64,000 nt of DNA from Anaerocolumna sp. MB42-C2 (lineage in GTDB: Bacteria > Bacillota > Clostridia > Lachnospirales > Lachnospiraceae). Position numbers and translations under genes: made by a program. This document shows positions 6,307 through 15,048 of the stretch, one piece after another; within the stretch, counting starts at the first letter, position 1, and each line of letters begins with the position of its first letter. The notes below the pieces were generated by a model. That model was not told where the DNA came from and ran no database searches. It saw only the letters and a program-made list of their open reading frames with translations. The stretch lies in assembly GCF_030913705.1 (NCBI RefSeq), contig NZ_CP133190.1, forward strand, positions 3,239,501 to 3,303,500, read 5' to 3'.

Positions 6307-8295
6307 CTATTCCATCATAATTTTAAGTAGTGTTAATATAAACCTGTTTGACTCTTCCTGATATAATACTTCTTTCGAGTAGGACGGATCATCTGTAATT
6401 ACATTATCAACACCCAGACGTTTCATTCTCTCCAGTTCATTTTTGGAATTAACTGTCCATACATGTATTTCTTTACCCGACTTATGTATTTCACTGCTAA
6501 CACTTTTGGTAACTAGGTTGGATCTTATACTAAAGAAATCAATCATATCATCTTCTAAGTATCCCCGGTATATCTGATAGGTAATATAACCGGTACGAAT
6601 ATCCGGATCCAAAAGTTTTACCCCTCCTAATAACGAAAGATTCGTTGAACTGATAACACATTGCCATTGCATATCATATTCCTGTATCAAAGCAACTACC
6701 TTTTCTTCCAGTCTCTCTTGATCTGAATGGTATTTCAGATCAAGATTAAGATTTACTTTACCTTTACAAAGTTCAAAAACTTCTCTTAAGGTGGGGATTC
6801 TGGTACCGGTATAGGCTTTATTTTTCCAACTTCCGGCATCCAGGGAAGATACCCTGGCATAATTAACATCCCATATGTTCTTATTTAAACCAGTGGTTCG
6901 TTTTAAGTTACTGTCATGAAGTAATACTAATTCTCCGTCTTTTGTCATCCTGACATCAACTTCGATAAAGTCTGCCTGTTCCTCAATCGCTTTTTCAATT
7001 GCCGGTAAGGTATTTTCGGGAACATCTCCGGAGAATCCTCTGTGGGATGTAACCTTAATCATATCCAGATTCATATAATCCAAAGGTGAACCATTTTTGA
7101 TAATATCAAAAAAGAAATAAAAATTAACTAATATAAAGATAGCGATCGTAACCTGAATTACTGTTTTATATGAGCCGACACGTATAACAATATTATCTGC
7201 AGAATAATCGATATTTATATTTTCATTTAATTCCAGCTTATATTGAAAAAACAAATGAGTAAATAGTGCAAAATTAGCAGTTGTATTTATCGTAAATATA
7301 CCTATGATAAAATAGCTGTTCATCTTATCTATCATCGTCAGAAAGGTTGCAAACGCAAGGCTTTTATCCGGTATTCCGCTAATAAATATTGCGGTGATTG
7401 CCATTGTAAAAATAAATAACACTAGAACAGCCAGACCCACACCGATATTCCATATTAAGAAATATATCAAGGTACGGAAAGATTTGGTTCTTTTCATATA
7501 ACCCTGATTAATAGAATCATCTATCACCCGGCCTGCTTCTTTATCAGGTTCCTTTGCCTCGTTTTTATTATTTAATTTATTATTTTCTTCGGCTTTTTCA
7601 TCGCTATTCCAATCTTTACAATGCCTGGCTTTTTTCCCTGCTTTACTTTGCGGTTTTACAGGAAATTTACCTTCAATTAAGGAATACAAAAATAAAAACA
7701 ATCTTCTTATCATAAGCCAGATAAGTACAATAATTATTATTACCGCCACAGGTAATGCCAGCGGTTTATCCCATACATTATCAGATAAAAAACGAATGAG
7801 CCGAACCCTTTTCATAATAAACATAAAAAGAGGAAGATTGGATAACAGTATAATAAACCACACTGCAGGCAGGAGGGTAAATTTTCTGCGAATAAGCATA
7901 AAAAGAAGCTTTTTACATGATAAAAGCAATACTCTGATTTGATATGGCTTTTCATCATTTTCAATTAATGTAAAAAACGTAATGAGATAACAGGCCTCTA
8001 ATAATAAAAATACCCCGATCACTGCAAATACAAAAATTAATAAAAGTAAAACAAGGGGATTTAATAAAAAATAACCGAAATTATTTATAGTTAAATAACT
8101 GTAACCTGTTAAAGATAATGTCAAGCGGTATATGAATGAAATAAATGGTGTCAAAAGCAAGATAGATAACCCAATTATTAAACCCTGTCCGAAAAACAAT
8201 GAGATGCTATACTGGAATAATAACTTAAGTGTATTCGTAAAAATTCTTCTATTATTAAAAATTCTATTACTTTTTCGTTTTTGATTATGCAGCAT
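6307..8295 (-). CDS. Membrane-anchored glycerophosphodiester phosphodiesterase
   Basis: 662 residues in two parts. The first 400 form a polytopic membrane domain with about eight hydrophobic segments, interrupted by a charged Lys/Asn/Glu-rich loop at 211-270, as in the GDPD-associated membrane family. Residues 414-650 form a GDPD TIM-barrel: HRG (418-420), PENT (426-429), EVDVRMTKDG (445-454) and the second catalytic His460 in LLHDS. Family members cleave glycerophosphodiesters to glycerol-3-phosphate and an alcohol. AAAGGA precedes the ATG, and a good promoter sits just upstream. All core catalytic residues are present; the substrate is unknown. Confidence 0.9.
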   Translation of the reverse strand: MLHNQKRKSNRIFNNRRIFTNTLKLLFQYSISLFFGQGLIIGLSILLLTPFISFIYRLTLSLTGYSYLTINNFGYFLLNPLVLLLLIFVFAVIGVFLLLEACYLITFFTLIENDEKPYQIRVLLLSCKKLLFMLIRRKFTLLPAVWFIILLSNLPLFMFIMKRVRLIRFLSDNVWDKPLALPVAVIIIIVLIWLMIRRLFLFLYSLIEGKFPVKPQSKAGKKARHCKDWNSDEKAEENNKLNNKNEAKEPDKEAGRVIDDSINQGYMKRTKSFRTLIYFLIWNIGVGLAVLVLFIFTMAITAIFISGIPDKSLAFATFLTMIDKMNSYFIIGIFTINTTANFALFTHLFFQYKLELNENINIDYSADNIVIRVGSYKTVIQVTIAIFILVNFYFFFDIIKNGSPLDYMNLDMIKVTSHRGFSGDVPENTLPAIEKAIEEQADFIEVDVRMTKDGELVLLHDSNLKRTTGLNKNIWDVNYARVSSLDAGSWKNKAYTGTRIPTLREVFELCKGKVNLNLDLKYHSDQERLEEKVVALIQEYDMQWQCVISSTNLSLLGGVKLLDPDIRTGYITYQIYRGYLEDDMIDFFSIRSNLVTKSVSSEIHKSGKEIHVWTVNSKNELERMKRLGVDNVITDDPSYSKEVLYQEESNRFILTLLKIMME

Positions 8296-8316
8296 ATTTT
8301 GAGTCCTTTTCTTACC

Positions 8317-8345
8317 ATTCTAATACTTTTCATTATGTAAATCAA
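8317..8345 (-). promoter_or_regulatory. Sigma-A promoter of the GDPD gene
   Basis: On the minus strand TTGATT (8340-8345) and TAGAAT (8317-8322) have a 17-base spacer. Start near 8310 leaves only about 15 nt before the ATG. Confidence 0.6.
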
Positions 8346-8395
8346 TATAAATAATATAGAAACGGACGTGGCTGCATAGGATATATCCTGTTAGA

Positions 8396-8635
8396 TTATT
8401 GGTATCCTAACAAGTGGGAGGTCTTCTCATAATCCTTTTTCGATACGTAAATATAATATTCTAACGAAAAATCATTATTAATACCAAGGTTACCGGTTCT
8501 TACACGACCTTTATTATTTAGATTAATCACTCTGTAATCATATTTGATATGGTTTGCTTTTAATACTTCTCTAACATCTGCCTGCGTTTTTAATGAAAAA
8601 CCATGATATATTTCCCTTCGATTCCAAAACCACAT
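8396..8635 (-). CDS. Small conserved-type protein, function unknown
   Basis: 79 residues from an ATG at 8635 preceded by GGAGGATAATAATT; a longer in-frame reading to 8680 lacks a binding site. It begins MWFWNRREIYHGFSLK, is rich in charged and aromatic residues and ends in a YYIYVSKKDYEKTSHLLGY segment, a beta-alpha pattern seen in many tiny clostridial proteins of the DUF2007 type. No membrane segment, cysteine pair or catalytic motif is visible. A consensus-like promoter precedes it and the terminator 8729-8759 isolates it from upstream transcription. I do not recognise a specific family. Confidence 0.65.
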   Translation of the reverse strand: MWFWNRREIYHGFSLKTQADVREVLKANHIKYDYRVINLNNKGRVRTGNLGINNDFSLEYYIYVSKKDYEKTSHLLGYQ

Positions 8636-8695
8636 AATTATTATCCTCCATACAAAATAGCCGATTATATTACCCCTCATAAATCTATATCCTAT

Positions 8696-8724
8696 ATATT
8701 AAATCTACTTCTCTCTTTCGTCAA
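8696..8724 (-). promoter_or_regulatory. Sigma-A promoter of the small protein gene
   Basis: TTGACG (8719-8724) and TAATAT (8696-8701) on the minus strand, 17-base spacer. It lies directly downstream of the strong hairpin 8729-8759. Confidence 0.6.
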
Positions 8725-8728
8725 GATT

Positions 8729-8759
8729 AAAAAGGGGCTGTTGCAACAGCCCCTTTTTT
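8729..8759. terminator. Strong symmetric terminator
   Basis: GGGGCTGTTGCAACAGCCCC is a 20-base perfect palindrome, flanked by A5 and T6. In the minus direction it is a second stop behind the SpoIIQ-like gene and repeat copy B. Confidence 0.85.
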
Positions 8760-8964
8760 GATCATATCTATGTCAAGCAGCCGAAAAATAAGTGCTTTTC
8801 AAAAAAGAAAAATATAAGGTATAAGAGTTTCGGTTGCGGATTGTTGTAGATATGTATCTCTTATTCCCTTACATTTTATACTTTATTATATTCAGCCATA
8901 TAAGTTATGTTCCTGTCAGAAAAAGTTTTTTTTTAGCTTTATTTGTAGGTTGGAGAAAGAACAA
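8760..8964. other. Non-coding stretch, nothing recognised
   Basis: AT-rich sequence between the terminator and repeat copy B. An open frame of about 100 codons crosses it and the repeat on the plus strand but has no ribosome binding site and encodes the repeat's hairpins, so I do not call it. Confidence 0.5.
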
Positions 8965-9109
8965 AGAGTCTGGTACTCGCCAGACTCTAGCGCTGACGCG
9001 CTGTCACGACAGTGACATCTTCCTTAAGTGCGTCATGCGCATCCTGCCTGGAAGGCTTTTTTATTGCATAGGTAAGTTCGGAGAACTGTCCTATGCAATA
9101 AAAAAGGCT
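8965..9109 (-). repeat. Multi-hairpin dispersed repeat, copy B (most complete)
   Basis: Read on the minus strand it starts at the T-run of the SpoIIQ-like gene's terminator. It forms a long hairpin with near-perfect 18-base arms (TTTTTTATTGCATAGG / CCTATGCAATAAAAAA, loop ACAGTTCTCCGAACTTA), followed by CAGGCAGGATGCGCAT, GGAAGATGTCAC with hairpin GTCAC-TGTC-GTGAC, a GCGC-rich stretch and AGAGTCTGG/CCAGACTCT. The module order matches copy A (635-761). Confidence 0.8.
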
Positions 9110-9132
9110 GAACTCATAGAGGGCAGCCTTTT
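9106..9132 (-). terminator. Terminator of the SpoIIQ-like gene
   Basis: On the minus strand GGCTGCC-N9-GTTCAGCC runs into TTTTTTATT, which is also the left arm of repeat copy B. Confidence 0.7.
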
Positions 9133-9173
9133 AGTAATGTTTTTAATTAACCGCTGTTAAGCTTACTTGTTGT

Positions 9174-10124
9174 TTATTTTAAATACAACATAGGATTGAC
9201 TGTTTTGTCATCCTTTAAAACCTGGAAATAAAGATTACTGCCTTCTACTGTATAATATTTAGTAGGTTTTGCAACAATTCCTAATTCCTGTCCTTCTTTT
9301 ACCATATCTCCTACTTTAACCTTTAAACCATCTAGCTGGCCGTAAACAACACTAAAACCATTTCCAAGAGAAGCTGTAACAGTGGTACCTGTTTCATCTT
9401 CTTTTGTAATTTTAGTGATAACCCCTTTTGCTGCACTAAGTACCTTAGTACCAATTTCAGCATCAATAATTACGGCAGGATTTACACGAAACTGCTCTAA
9501 TGTTTCATAATAAACAACCCTGTCTACGCTGTAGTCCATTAAAATATTACCGGTTACCGGCCATAACAGGCCATCATCCGTATCAAAATACAGGGAGTCC
9601 GGCGTCATAACCTCTTCCGATTCTTTCTTTGGTTCAGAAGAAGCTGTTTTTTTAGTTGCATCTGCTGCATCTTTCGTAGTTGCTGCATTTGCCGTCTCTT
9701 TCGTAGTAGAATCTGACTTTGTGTCCTTTTGTGCATCTGTGGGATTCGCAGCAACACTTTCTGGGTCGTCTTCAGCATCAAATTCTAAAACGCTGCCATC
9801 CGTTACCGGTCCAGTGGTATCACTTTTGGTATTTGGATTGGATTGTGCTACCTCAGTCTTACTAGTGCCCTCTTTATTATTAGCAGCAGTTGACGAGGCC
9901 GGGTTATTTACGGCCGGTTTATTCTGGGTTTGGTTACTGTTGTCTTTATCAGCTACATCTGAAACAATCGGTTCATTTAAGTCCACCAAATTGTTACCTT
10001 GATCTTTGTCTGATGTCTGATTTAAAGCCACCATAGTAATTGCTACAATTGCCAAAGCACCGACACATAATAACGCATAAAAGCTCTTGCTTTTGAAAAA
10101 TTCAGCTAAGCTATGTTTTTTCAT
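9174..10124 (-). CDS. SpoIIQ-like M23-fold membrane protein with degenerate active site
   Basis: 316 residues from the ATG at 10124 (AGAGGTGATAATA upstream). A short cytoplasmic start, one membrane helix (about 17-35), a long Thr/Ala/Asp/Lys-rich linker (about 40-175), then a LytM/M23-type domain. The zinc motifs are lost: HxGxD is represented by AVIID, the Y-x-HL position by YGQL and HLHFE by NLYFQ. SpoIIQ of Bacillus, which joins SpoIIIAH across the two membranes around the forespore, is also a degenerate M23 protein, so SpoIIQ is my best guess. It starts 45 bases after the transglutaminase gene but may have its own promoter. A non-sporulation M23-like protein remains possible. Confidence 0.7.
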   Translation of the reverse strand: MKKHSLAEFFKSKSFYALLCVGALAIVAITMVALNQTSDKDQGNNLVDLNEPIVSDVADKDNSNQTQNKPAVNNPASSTAANNKEGTSKTEVAQSNPNTKSDTTGPVTDGSVLEFDAEDDPESVAANPTDAQKDTKSDSTTKETANAATTKDAADATKKTASSEPKKESEEVMTPDSLYFDTDDGLLWPVTGNILMDYSVDRVVYYETLEQFRVNPAVIIDAEIGTKVLSAAKGVITKITKEDETGTTVTASLGNGFSVVYGQLDGLKVKVGDMVKEGQELGIVAKPTKYYTVEGSNLYFQVLKDDKTVNPMLYLK

Positions 10125-10142
10125 TATTATCACCTCTAGATA

Positions 10143-10172
10143 TATTTTCACCAGAAATGATAGTTTTATTCA
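10143..10172 (-). promoter_or_regulatory. Possible sigma-F-type promoter for the SpoIIQ-like gene
   Basis: On the minus strand GGTGAAAATA (10143-10152) fits the sigma-F -10 pattern GGNRANAHTR. TGAATA (10167-10172) lies 14 bases upstream, a short spacing with an imperfect -35. The start would be close to the ribosome binding site. Confidence 0.35.
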
Positions 10173-12569
10173 TTGATAAAAATGTAGAAACAAAAATCTA
10201 TCAAAAAACATTCTTCTTTTACCCAGTTTTTCCTGCAAATGGTACTTAAAATACTTTAAAAAATCCATAACCAGCTTAAGTTCTTCCGTTTTCACTTCAT
10301 ATTCTCCGTATCTGACACCCATATATACATTTACAATTTTTAAGAAACTGGTATGGTTAAAATATATTTTATCACCGATTCTCGCTGCATAGGATAGCAG
10401 AGTTTCATCTGCAGTTAAACGAAATCCCTCTTTATCCAGATAGTGCAGGATTTCCGCCAGGATTAGGGATAATTTTAAATTATCTGAAACACTCTTAAAT
10501 CTCTTATTATATCTGCTAACTAATATTCCATAATAAATTAAAATAATGCAGACAAATAATATCAGAATACATATCAGGACACCAAGAACAGGAATCAGGT
10601 AACTATTTTTGCTTCCTTTATCAAGAGCCTTTGTTCCCGGTATATTTTCATTAACCAGGTTTTGATTATATGGAGGTTCACCGGTTATCTGGGGAATGGC
10701 CACTCCGGAATCATGATATGGAGAATCGGATGTAAGATCCGCCCAGGGGGTATACCTGTCTGCATAATACAAAGGTGTAGGTTCAAATGGTATCCAGCCG
10801 ATTCCTTCTATATAAGCTTCAACCCAGGAATGGGCACTGCTGTTTAAAACCTTATAAGTATTACTGCCGTCCAGATTTTTATAATCAACTACAAACCCCT
10901 CTACATAACGGGTCGGTATATCTAAACATCTTGCCAATACACCCATAGTCGTTGCAAAATAAGTGCAATACCCCTTTTTCTGTTCAAATAAAAAGTAATC
11001 AACAAAATCTCTTCCTTTTGGTCTTTTACTAACTTTTGTATTATAAGGAAATTTATTTAAATAAGCCTCGATTGCCTTTAGTTTATCATAATTATTATCT
11101 AGGCCCCTGGTTAAATCAATGGCAAGGTTTCTTACCCTGTCCGGTAGGTTTGCCGGCAGAATGGTATATTGCTTTTTAATCTCCTGGGATCTTCTGAGTA
11201 AATCATTTTTTAACCCGATTATATCAAACTGACTACCCGAAGTATTATAATCAAAAATATCTTTTGCCGTTTTGTTAATGGCATAATCGGATACCATATA
11301 GTCCGTCTCTTTTGCATTCCGAAGTATATCCTGTAATCGTTCGCTGCTTAGATTAAGTTCATAATACTGGACCTCATATTTCGTACCCACTCCTTTTGCT
11401 CTGTCATAAAGAAATGCGCCTTGATTTGTTTCGCTGTATTTCACGGACTTATTAAAATTTATCTGAAACGTTTTTAACGGATAGAATAAAGATCTGGTTC
11501 TGATATCGTAATATTCTACGTTATAACTCTTCTTTTTCACTAAATTGTTTATATCTCTTCCTGTTTCTTTTTCCCTGGTGAATGCATTCAGCAATTCATA
11601 AAAGTCACAATAATATTCTTCATGACTGTATTCCCTTTCTGTCTCACTTTTTTCCCACTTCCGCCCTGTGTAAATATCACTGATTGAACCGATTAGATAT
11701 CCTTTTGACGTGCTTTTATTCTGCGTTTTAATCTTTAGGGCAGTCACTTTATTTATATTTATATCCCCGCCAAGCTCATTCTCATCGTCGGAATAACCGG
11801 AGAAATTAAGGACAAATTCAGATCCGGTCCGATCGATAATATATTGCAGCTGAGTCATTAATAAGGAGCCTTTTTCCTCCATTATGTGTACAAAGCTCTT
11901 AACTCCCCTCCACTGTATCGGTTCGGCGTGGGAGGGAAAAGAAACTGATAGCAGTGCAATAATCAAACAAGCCGGTGCCAGATAAATAGCAGCTATACTA
12001 TTATTTACCGTATTACTGCTTCTATTAAATAAGGTTCCGTAATATTCCGCAATCTCGGTCAATCCGTAAAAGATAACAATCCCTACGGATATTTTAGGAA
12101 TATCCATTTTGTAAACTGCTGATATAATAAGTAAGACTAATAACAAGACAGATGTAACACTTTTTACACCCTTAAACCGATGCAGTATATAAGTTAATAT
12201 ACTGCCGGCAAATAAGATACCTGCGCATACGGCCAGAGCACATCCTCTCTCGTACAGCTTATCATCTCCATTATAAATAAGGCACCACTTATAAACCTTA
12301 TTAATACCCTTTATGTAATTTATTTTAAAGAATACACTGACCAAAATTCCTGCAACAAAAAGACCGCATAGAGTAAAATAAGTAATCAGATTTTTTTTGT
12401 ATTGATCAAACAGGTAAATCAAACCTGAAAATGTAATACAAAAAAATAAATGGAAAATGGTATAAATTTTCAAATGAAAAATACTATTTAAAAAAACGCC
12501 AAATGCCAAAGTAATAAGAAAGCTGTTTGCTACCGTCAGCCTTCTGGATACAGCAGTATTTTCGTTCAT
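10170..12569 (-). CDS. Membrane protein with transglutaminase-like domain (TgpA type)
   Basis: 799 residues. About seven N-terminal membrane segments (to about 210), a large extracytoplasmic region, then a transglutaminase-like core: Cys in KGYCTYFATTMGVLARCLDIPTR, His in SAHSWVEAYIEG and a following Asp/Glu-rich loop (GWIPFEPTPLYY). One more membrane helix (about 668-690) and a cytoplasmic C-terminal DUF4129-like tail follow. The ATG overlaps the DUF58 stop by four bases (ATGA), so translation is coupled. MoxR-DUF58-transglutaminase operons are widespread; their substrate is not known. Cys and His of the triad are intact. Confidence 0.88.
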   Translation of the reverse strand: MNENTAVSRRLTVANSFLITLAFGVFLNSIFHLKIYTIFHLFFCITFSGLIYLFDQYKKNLITYFTLCGLFVAGILVSVFFKINYIKGINKVYKWCLIYNGDDKLYERGCALAVCAGILFAGSILTYILHRFKGVKSVTSVLLLVLLIISAVYKMDIPKISVGIVIFYGLTEIAEYYGTLFNRSSNTVNNSIAAIYLAPACLIIALLSVSFPSHAEPIQWRGVKSFVHIMEEKGSLLMTQLQYIIDRTGSEFVLNFSGYSDDENELGGDININKVTALKIKTQNKSTSKGYLIGSISDIYTGRKWEKSETEREYSHEEYYCDFYELLNAFTREKETGRDINNLVKKKSYNVEYYDIRTRSLFYPLKTFQINFNKSVKYSETNQGAFLYDRAKGVGTKYEVQYYELNLSSERLQDILRNAKETDYMVSDYAINKTAKDIFDYNTSGSQFDIIGLKNDLLRRSQEIKKQYTILPANLPDRVRNLAIDLTRGLDNNYDKLKAIEAYLNKFPYNTKVSKRPKGRDFVDYFLFEQKKGYCTYFATTMGVLARCLDIPTRYVEGFVVDYKNLDGSNTYKVLNSSAHSWVEAYIEGIGWIPFEPTPLYYADRYTPWADLTSDSPYHDSGVAIPQITGEPPYNQNLVNENIPGTKALDKGSKNSYLIPVLGVLICILILFVCIILIYYGILVSRYNKRFKSVSDNLKLSLILAEILHYLDKEGFRLTADETLLSYAARIGDKIYFNHTSFLKIVNVYMGVRYGEYEVKTEELKLVMDFLKYFKYHLQEKLGKRRMFFDRFLFLHFYQ

Positions 12570-13750
12570 GCATTTAATACCTCCCCAATATCATCCTCTC
12601 TTGTAACTAATTTAACTGTAATTCCGGCAAGTTTCATACTTTTCACAATTTCTTCCTCATCAGAATTCACTTTATCCCGAATAAGCAGCAATGATAACTC
12701 ACTGCCATTCTCCGAAACTTCCAGCATTGATTTGTATAGTTCAAAATTCAGATTGTGGGTAATTAGGACATAAAAACTATTCTCTGCCCCATAGTTTTTA
12801 CTTTCCCCAAGTATCTCTTCTATTGGAACCTGTGAATTAAAGTGTATCTCAACGCACCTTTTGTAAAATAAATCAAAATCTGTTTTTCCCCGTATCACCT
12901 CTGTTTTCAATCCTGATTGTTCGTAATAAACCCTGGCATCGGTTTTATTATCTTTACAATAATTAGCTATTGCTAACACACTTTCAATAATCTGGTCTTC
13001 CACTATAACCGTTGTTAAGTTATCTTCTTGGATTTGCCTTAAATCCATTAAAATTATAACTTCTGATTTTGGGTTGGTACTATAACTCCTGCTGAATAAT
13101 TGATTTTTCTTCGCGCTTAATTTCCAGTGTATCTGTTTTATACTATCGCCTGTCTGATATTTTCTGGTATCAATATCCATGGTATCCTGCTCAGCATTCC
13201 GAACATAGGAAGAAATCTTAACATCCTTTTTAACCGGTGCAATTCCTAATCTGGGTATTGATACAATACGGGGAAGGACTGTAACTTTTAATTTTGATGC
13301 AATTGGGTATGTTATTCGAAATAAATACAGATAATCGATAATTTCAACCGTATTAGCTCCTACGTAATATTCACCGCGGTAATTACAACGGAGTTTCGTT
13401 TCCATTTTCTCTGTTTGACCGGGTAACAGGCAGTATTTCCTTAGCTCTTCTGCATTCCATATAGTAGATTTGTCATGAAGAAAATTAACTTTAACACTTC
13501 GGAAAGTAATATAGTCTTCATTGGCAATGGTAAAAGAATAGGGTATCAGATCTCCTTTAACCAGTACTCTTTGCCCGATATCCTGGTAAATCCGAAACCG
13601 TATATATACATAATAAGTGTATATCAGTGATATGACCGGGATACATAAGCTCATATAAAAAAGAGCATAAGAAACGTTCCCCCCAAAATTAGAGGCGAAT
13701 ATTCCTGATGCTATAATCAAGATAAATAATATTAAACGGTTAAAAAACAT
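12566..13750 (-). CDS. DUF58 family protein
   Basis: 394 residues. Two hydrophobic segments at the N-terminus (about 5-25 and 30-50), a beta-rich middle, and the DUF58 signature YQTGDSIKQIHWKLSAKK followed by a von Willebrand A-like fold starting VIILMDLRQ. DUF58 proteins act with MoxR ATPases, probably as adaptor or target in metal-dependent protein assembly. Middle gene of the MoxR-DUF58-transglutaminase operon, 76 bases after moxR and overlapping the next gene. GGAAGG lies upstream of the ATG. Confidence 0.9.
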   Translation of the reverse strand: MFFNRLILFILIIASGIFASNFGGNVSYALFYMSLCIPVISLIYTYYVYIRFRIYQDIGQRVLVKGDLIPYSFTIANEDYITFRSVKVNFLHDKSTIWNAEELRKYCLLPGQTEKMETKLRCNYRGEYYVGANTVEIIDYLYLFRITYPIASKLKVTVLPRIVSIPRLGIAPVKKDVKISSYVRNAEQDTMDIDTRKYQTGDSIKQIHWKLSAKKNQLFSRSYSTNPKSEVIILMDLRQIQEDNLTTVIVEDQIIESVLAIANYCKDNKTDARVYYEQSGLKTEVIRGKTDFDLFYKRCVEIHFNSQVPIEEILGESKNYGAENSFYVLITHNLNFELYKSMLEVSENGSELSLLLIRDKVNSDEEEIVKSMKLAGITVKLVTREDDIGEVLNA

Positions 13751-13826
13751 AAAAATACCTTCCTGCTTTTATTTAATTCTATATAACAAAAATAAATCAG
13801 CTTTCTATGCCTATTCCGGGTTTTAA

Positions 13827-14777
13827 TTACTGATTGAAGGCAGGAAGTATAGGGACACGGAATTTAGCAATAATTTTATCCAATACCTTTTCTGATGTTT
13901 GCTTATTCAGTCTGGCTTCCGGAGATAAAATCAATCTATGCCGGATGACCGGATGTATTACCTTTAATATATCATCGGGGATACAATATTCCCTTCCGGA
14001 ATAATATGCGGCGGCCTGGGAGGTACGGATAAGTGCCAAGGTCGCTCTTGGGCTGGCACCCAGGGTTATATTTGTGTCATTTCTTGTACCATCTATTATA
14101 TCTATCATGTATGCAATCAAATCATTATGTACCTTTACTCGTTTAACCTCTTCCTGCATAGCAGATATGGTTTTTCCGTCCGCTACAGGTTCCAGAGATT
14201 TTAATGGACTCCTCCTGATATAATAATCTGCCATCCGTTTTTCATCCGTTTTACTTGGATAACCGATGGATAATTTCATAAGGAAACGGTCAAGCTGTGC
14301 CTCCGGAAGATTATAGGTACCCAGATAATCAATGGGGTTCTGGGTTGCAATTACCATAAAAGGACAAGGTAGCGGATATGTCTTACCATCCACACTGATT
14401 TGCTTCTCTTCCATGGCTTCTAATAGGCTCGCCTGGGTTTTAGGTGAGGTCCGGTTCACTTCGTCTGCTAAAATTATGTGATTCATAATAGCACCGGGAG
14501 TGAACTCAAATTTACCCGTCTGCATATTATAAATCGATACACCTGTAATATCACTGGGTAACGTATCCGGTGTAAACTGAATCCGGTTAAAACCGCAATG
14601 AATCGATCTGGAAATAGCATTAGCCAACGTTGTTTTCCCTACACCGGGAACGTCTTCTAATAAAAGATGACCTTCTGCCAGTAAGGTTATCATAGCAAAT
14701 TCAATTACCTCTGTTTTACCAATAATAACTTTTTCAATATTCTTTACGATATCCCCGATTATACTTTGATTTTGCAT
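13827..14777 (-). CDS. MoxR-family AAA+ ATPase
   Basis: 316 residues starting MQNQSIIGDIVKNIEK at the ATG 14777, with GGGAGG four bases upstream; a TTG four codons earlier lies inside that ribosome binding site. Walker A GVGKTTLA, Walker B IILADEVNR, sensor 1 ATQNP and the arginine-finger region LPEAQLDRF are all present, with the AAA lid-2 at the C-terminus. MoxR ATPases remodel or activate partner proteins; the partner here should be the DUF58 protein encoded next. First gene of the operon. Confidence 0.92.
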   Translation of the reverse strand: MQNQSIIGDIVKNIEKVIIGKTEVIEFAMITLLAEGHLLLEDVPGVGKTTLANAISRSIHCGFNRIQFTPDTLPSDITGVSIYNMQTGKFEFTPGAIMNHIILADEVNRTSPKTQASLLEAMEEKQISVDGKTYPLPCPFMVIATQNPIDYLGTYNLPEAQLDRFLMKLSIGYPSKTDEKRMADYYIRRSPLKSLEPVADGKTISAMQEEVKRVKVHNDLIAYMIDIIDGTRNDTNITLGASPRATLALIRTSQAAAYYSGREYCIPDDILKVIHPVIRHRLILSPEARLNKQTSEKVLDKIIAKFRVPILPAFNQ

Positions 14778-14960
14778 ATGACCTCCCAATTTTTTTCTAT
14801 ACTGTCCTCCATTATTTCCGTCTGTTTAGCCCCAAAGAAACTTCTGCTTTGGGACTTATTACTTATTATCATATCACTTCTTTCGTATTTGTCAATTACT
14901 TCCACCAGGCAGAAACCAGGCTGTCAACCTCATGGGAATTAATCCGCTTTCGCAAAAATA

Positions 14961-15018
14961 AAGCTGTGAACTACAGTTCTTTTAAAGGAAACCCATTAAG
15001 AACTGAAGCTCACAGCTT
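14961..15018 (-). terminator. Terminator of the chemoreceptor gene
   Basis: AAGCTGTGA...TCACAGCTT closes an extended stem with AGTTCTT/AAGAACT inside; on the minus strand TTTATTTTTG follows. Confidence 0.75.
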
Positions 15019-15048
15019 ATATATCATTGTAATAATTTCATATCAACC

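Noticed and set aside
8834-9160. A 108-codon plus-strand open frame
   Set aside because: It runs through repeat copy B and a terminator, has no ribosome binding site and no protein-like composition after the first 30 residues.
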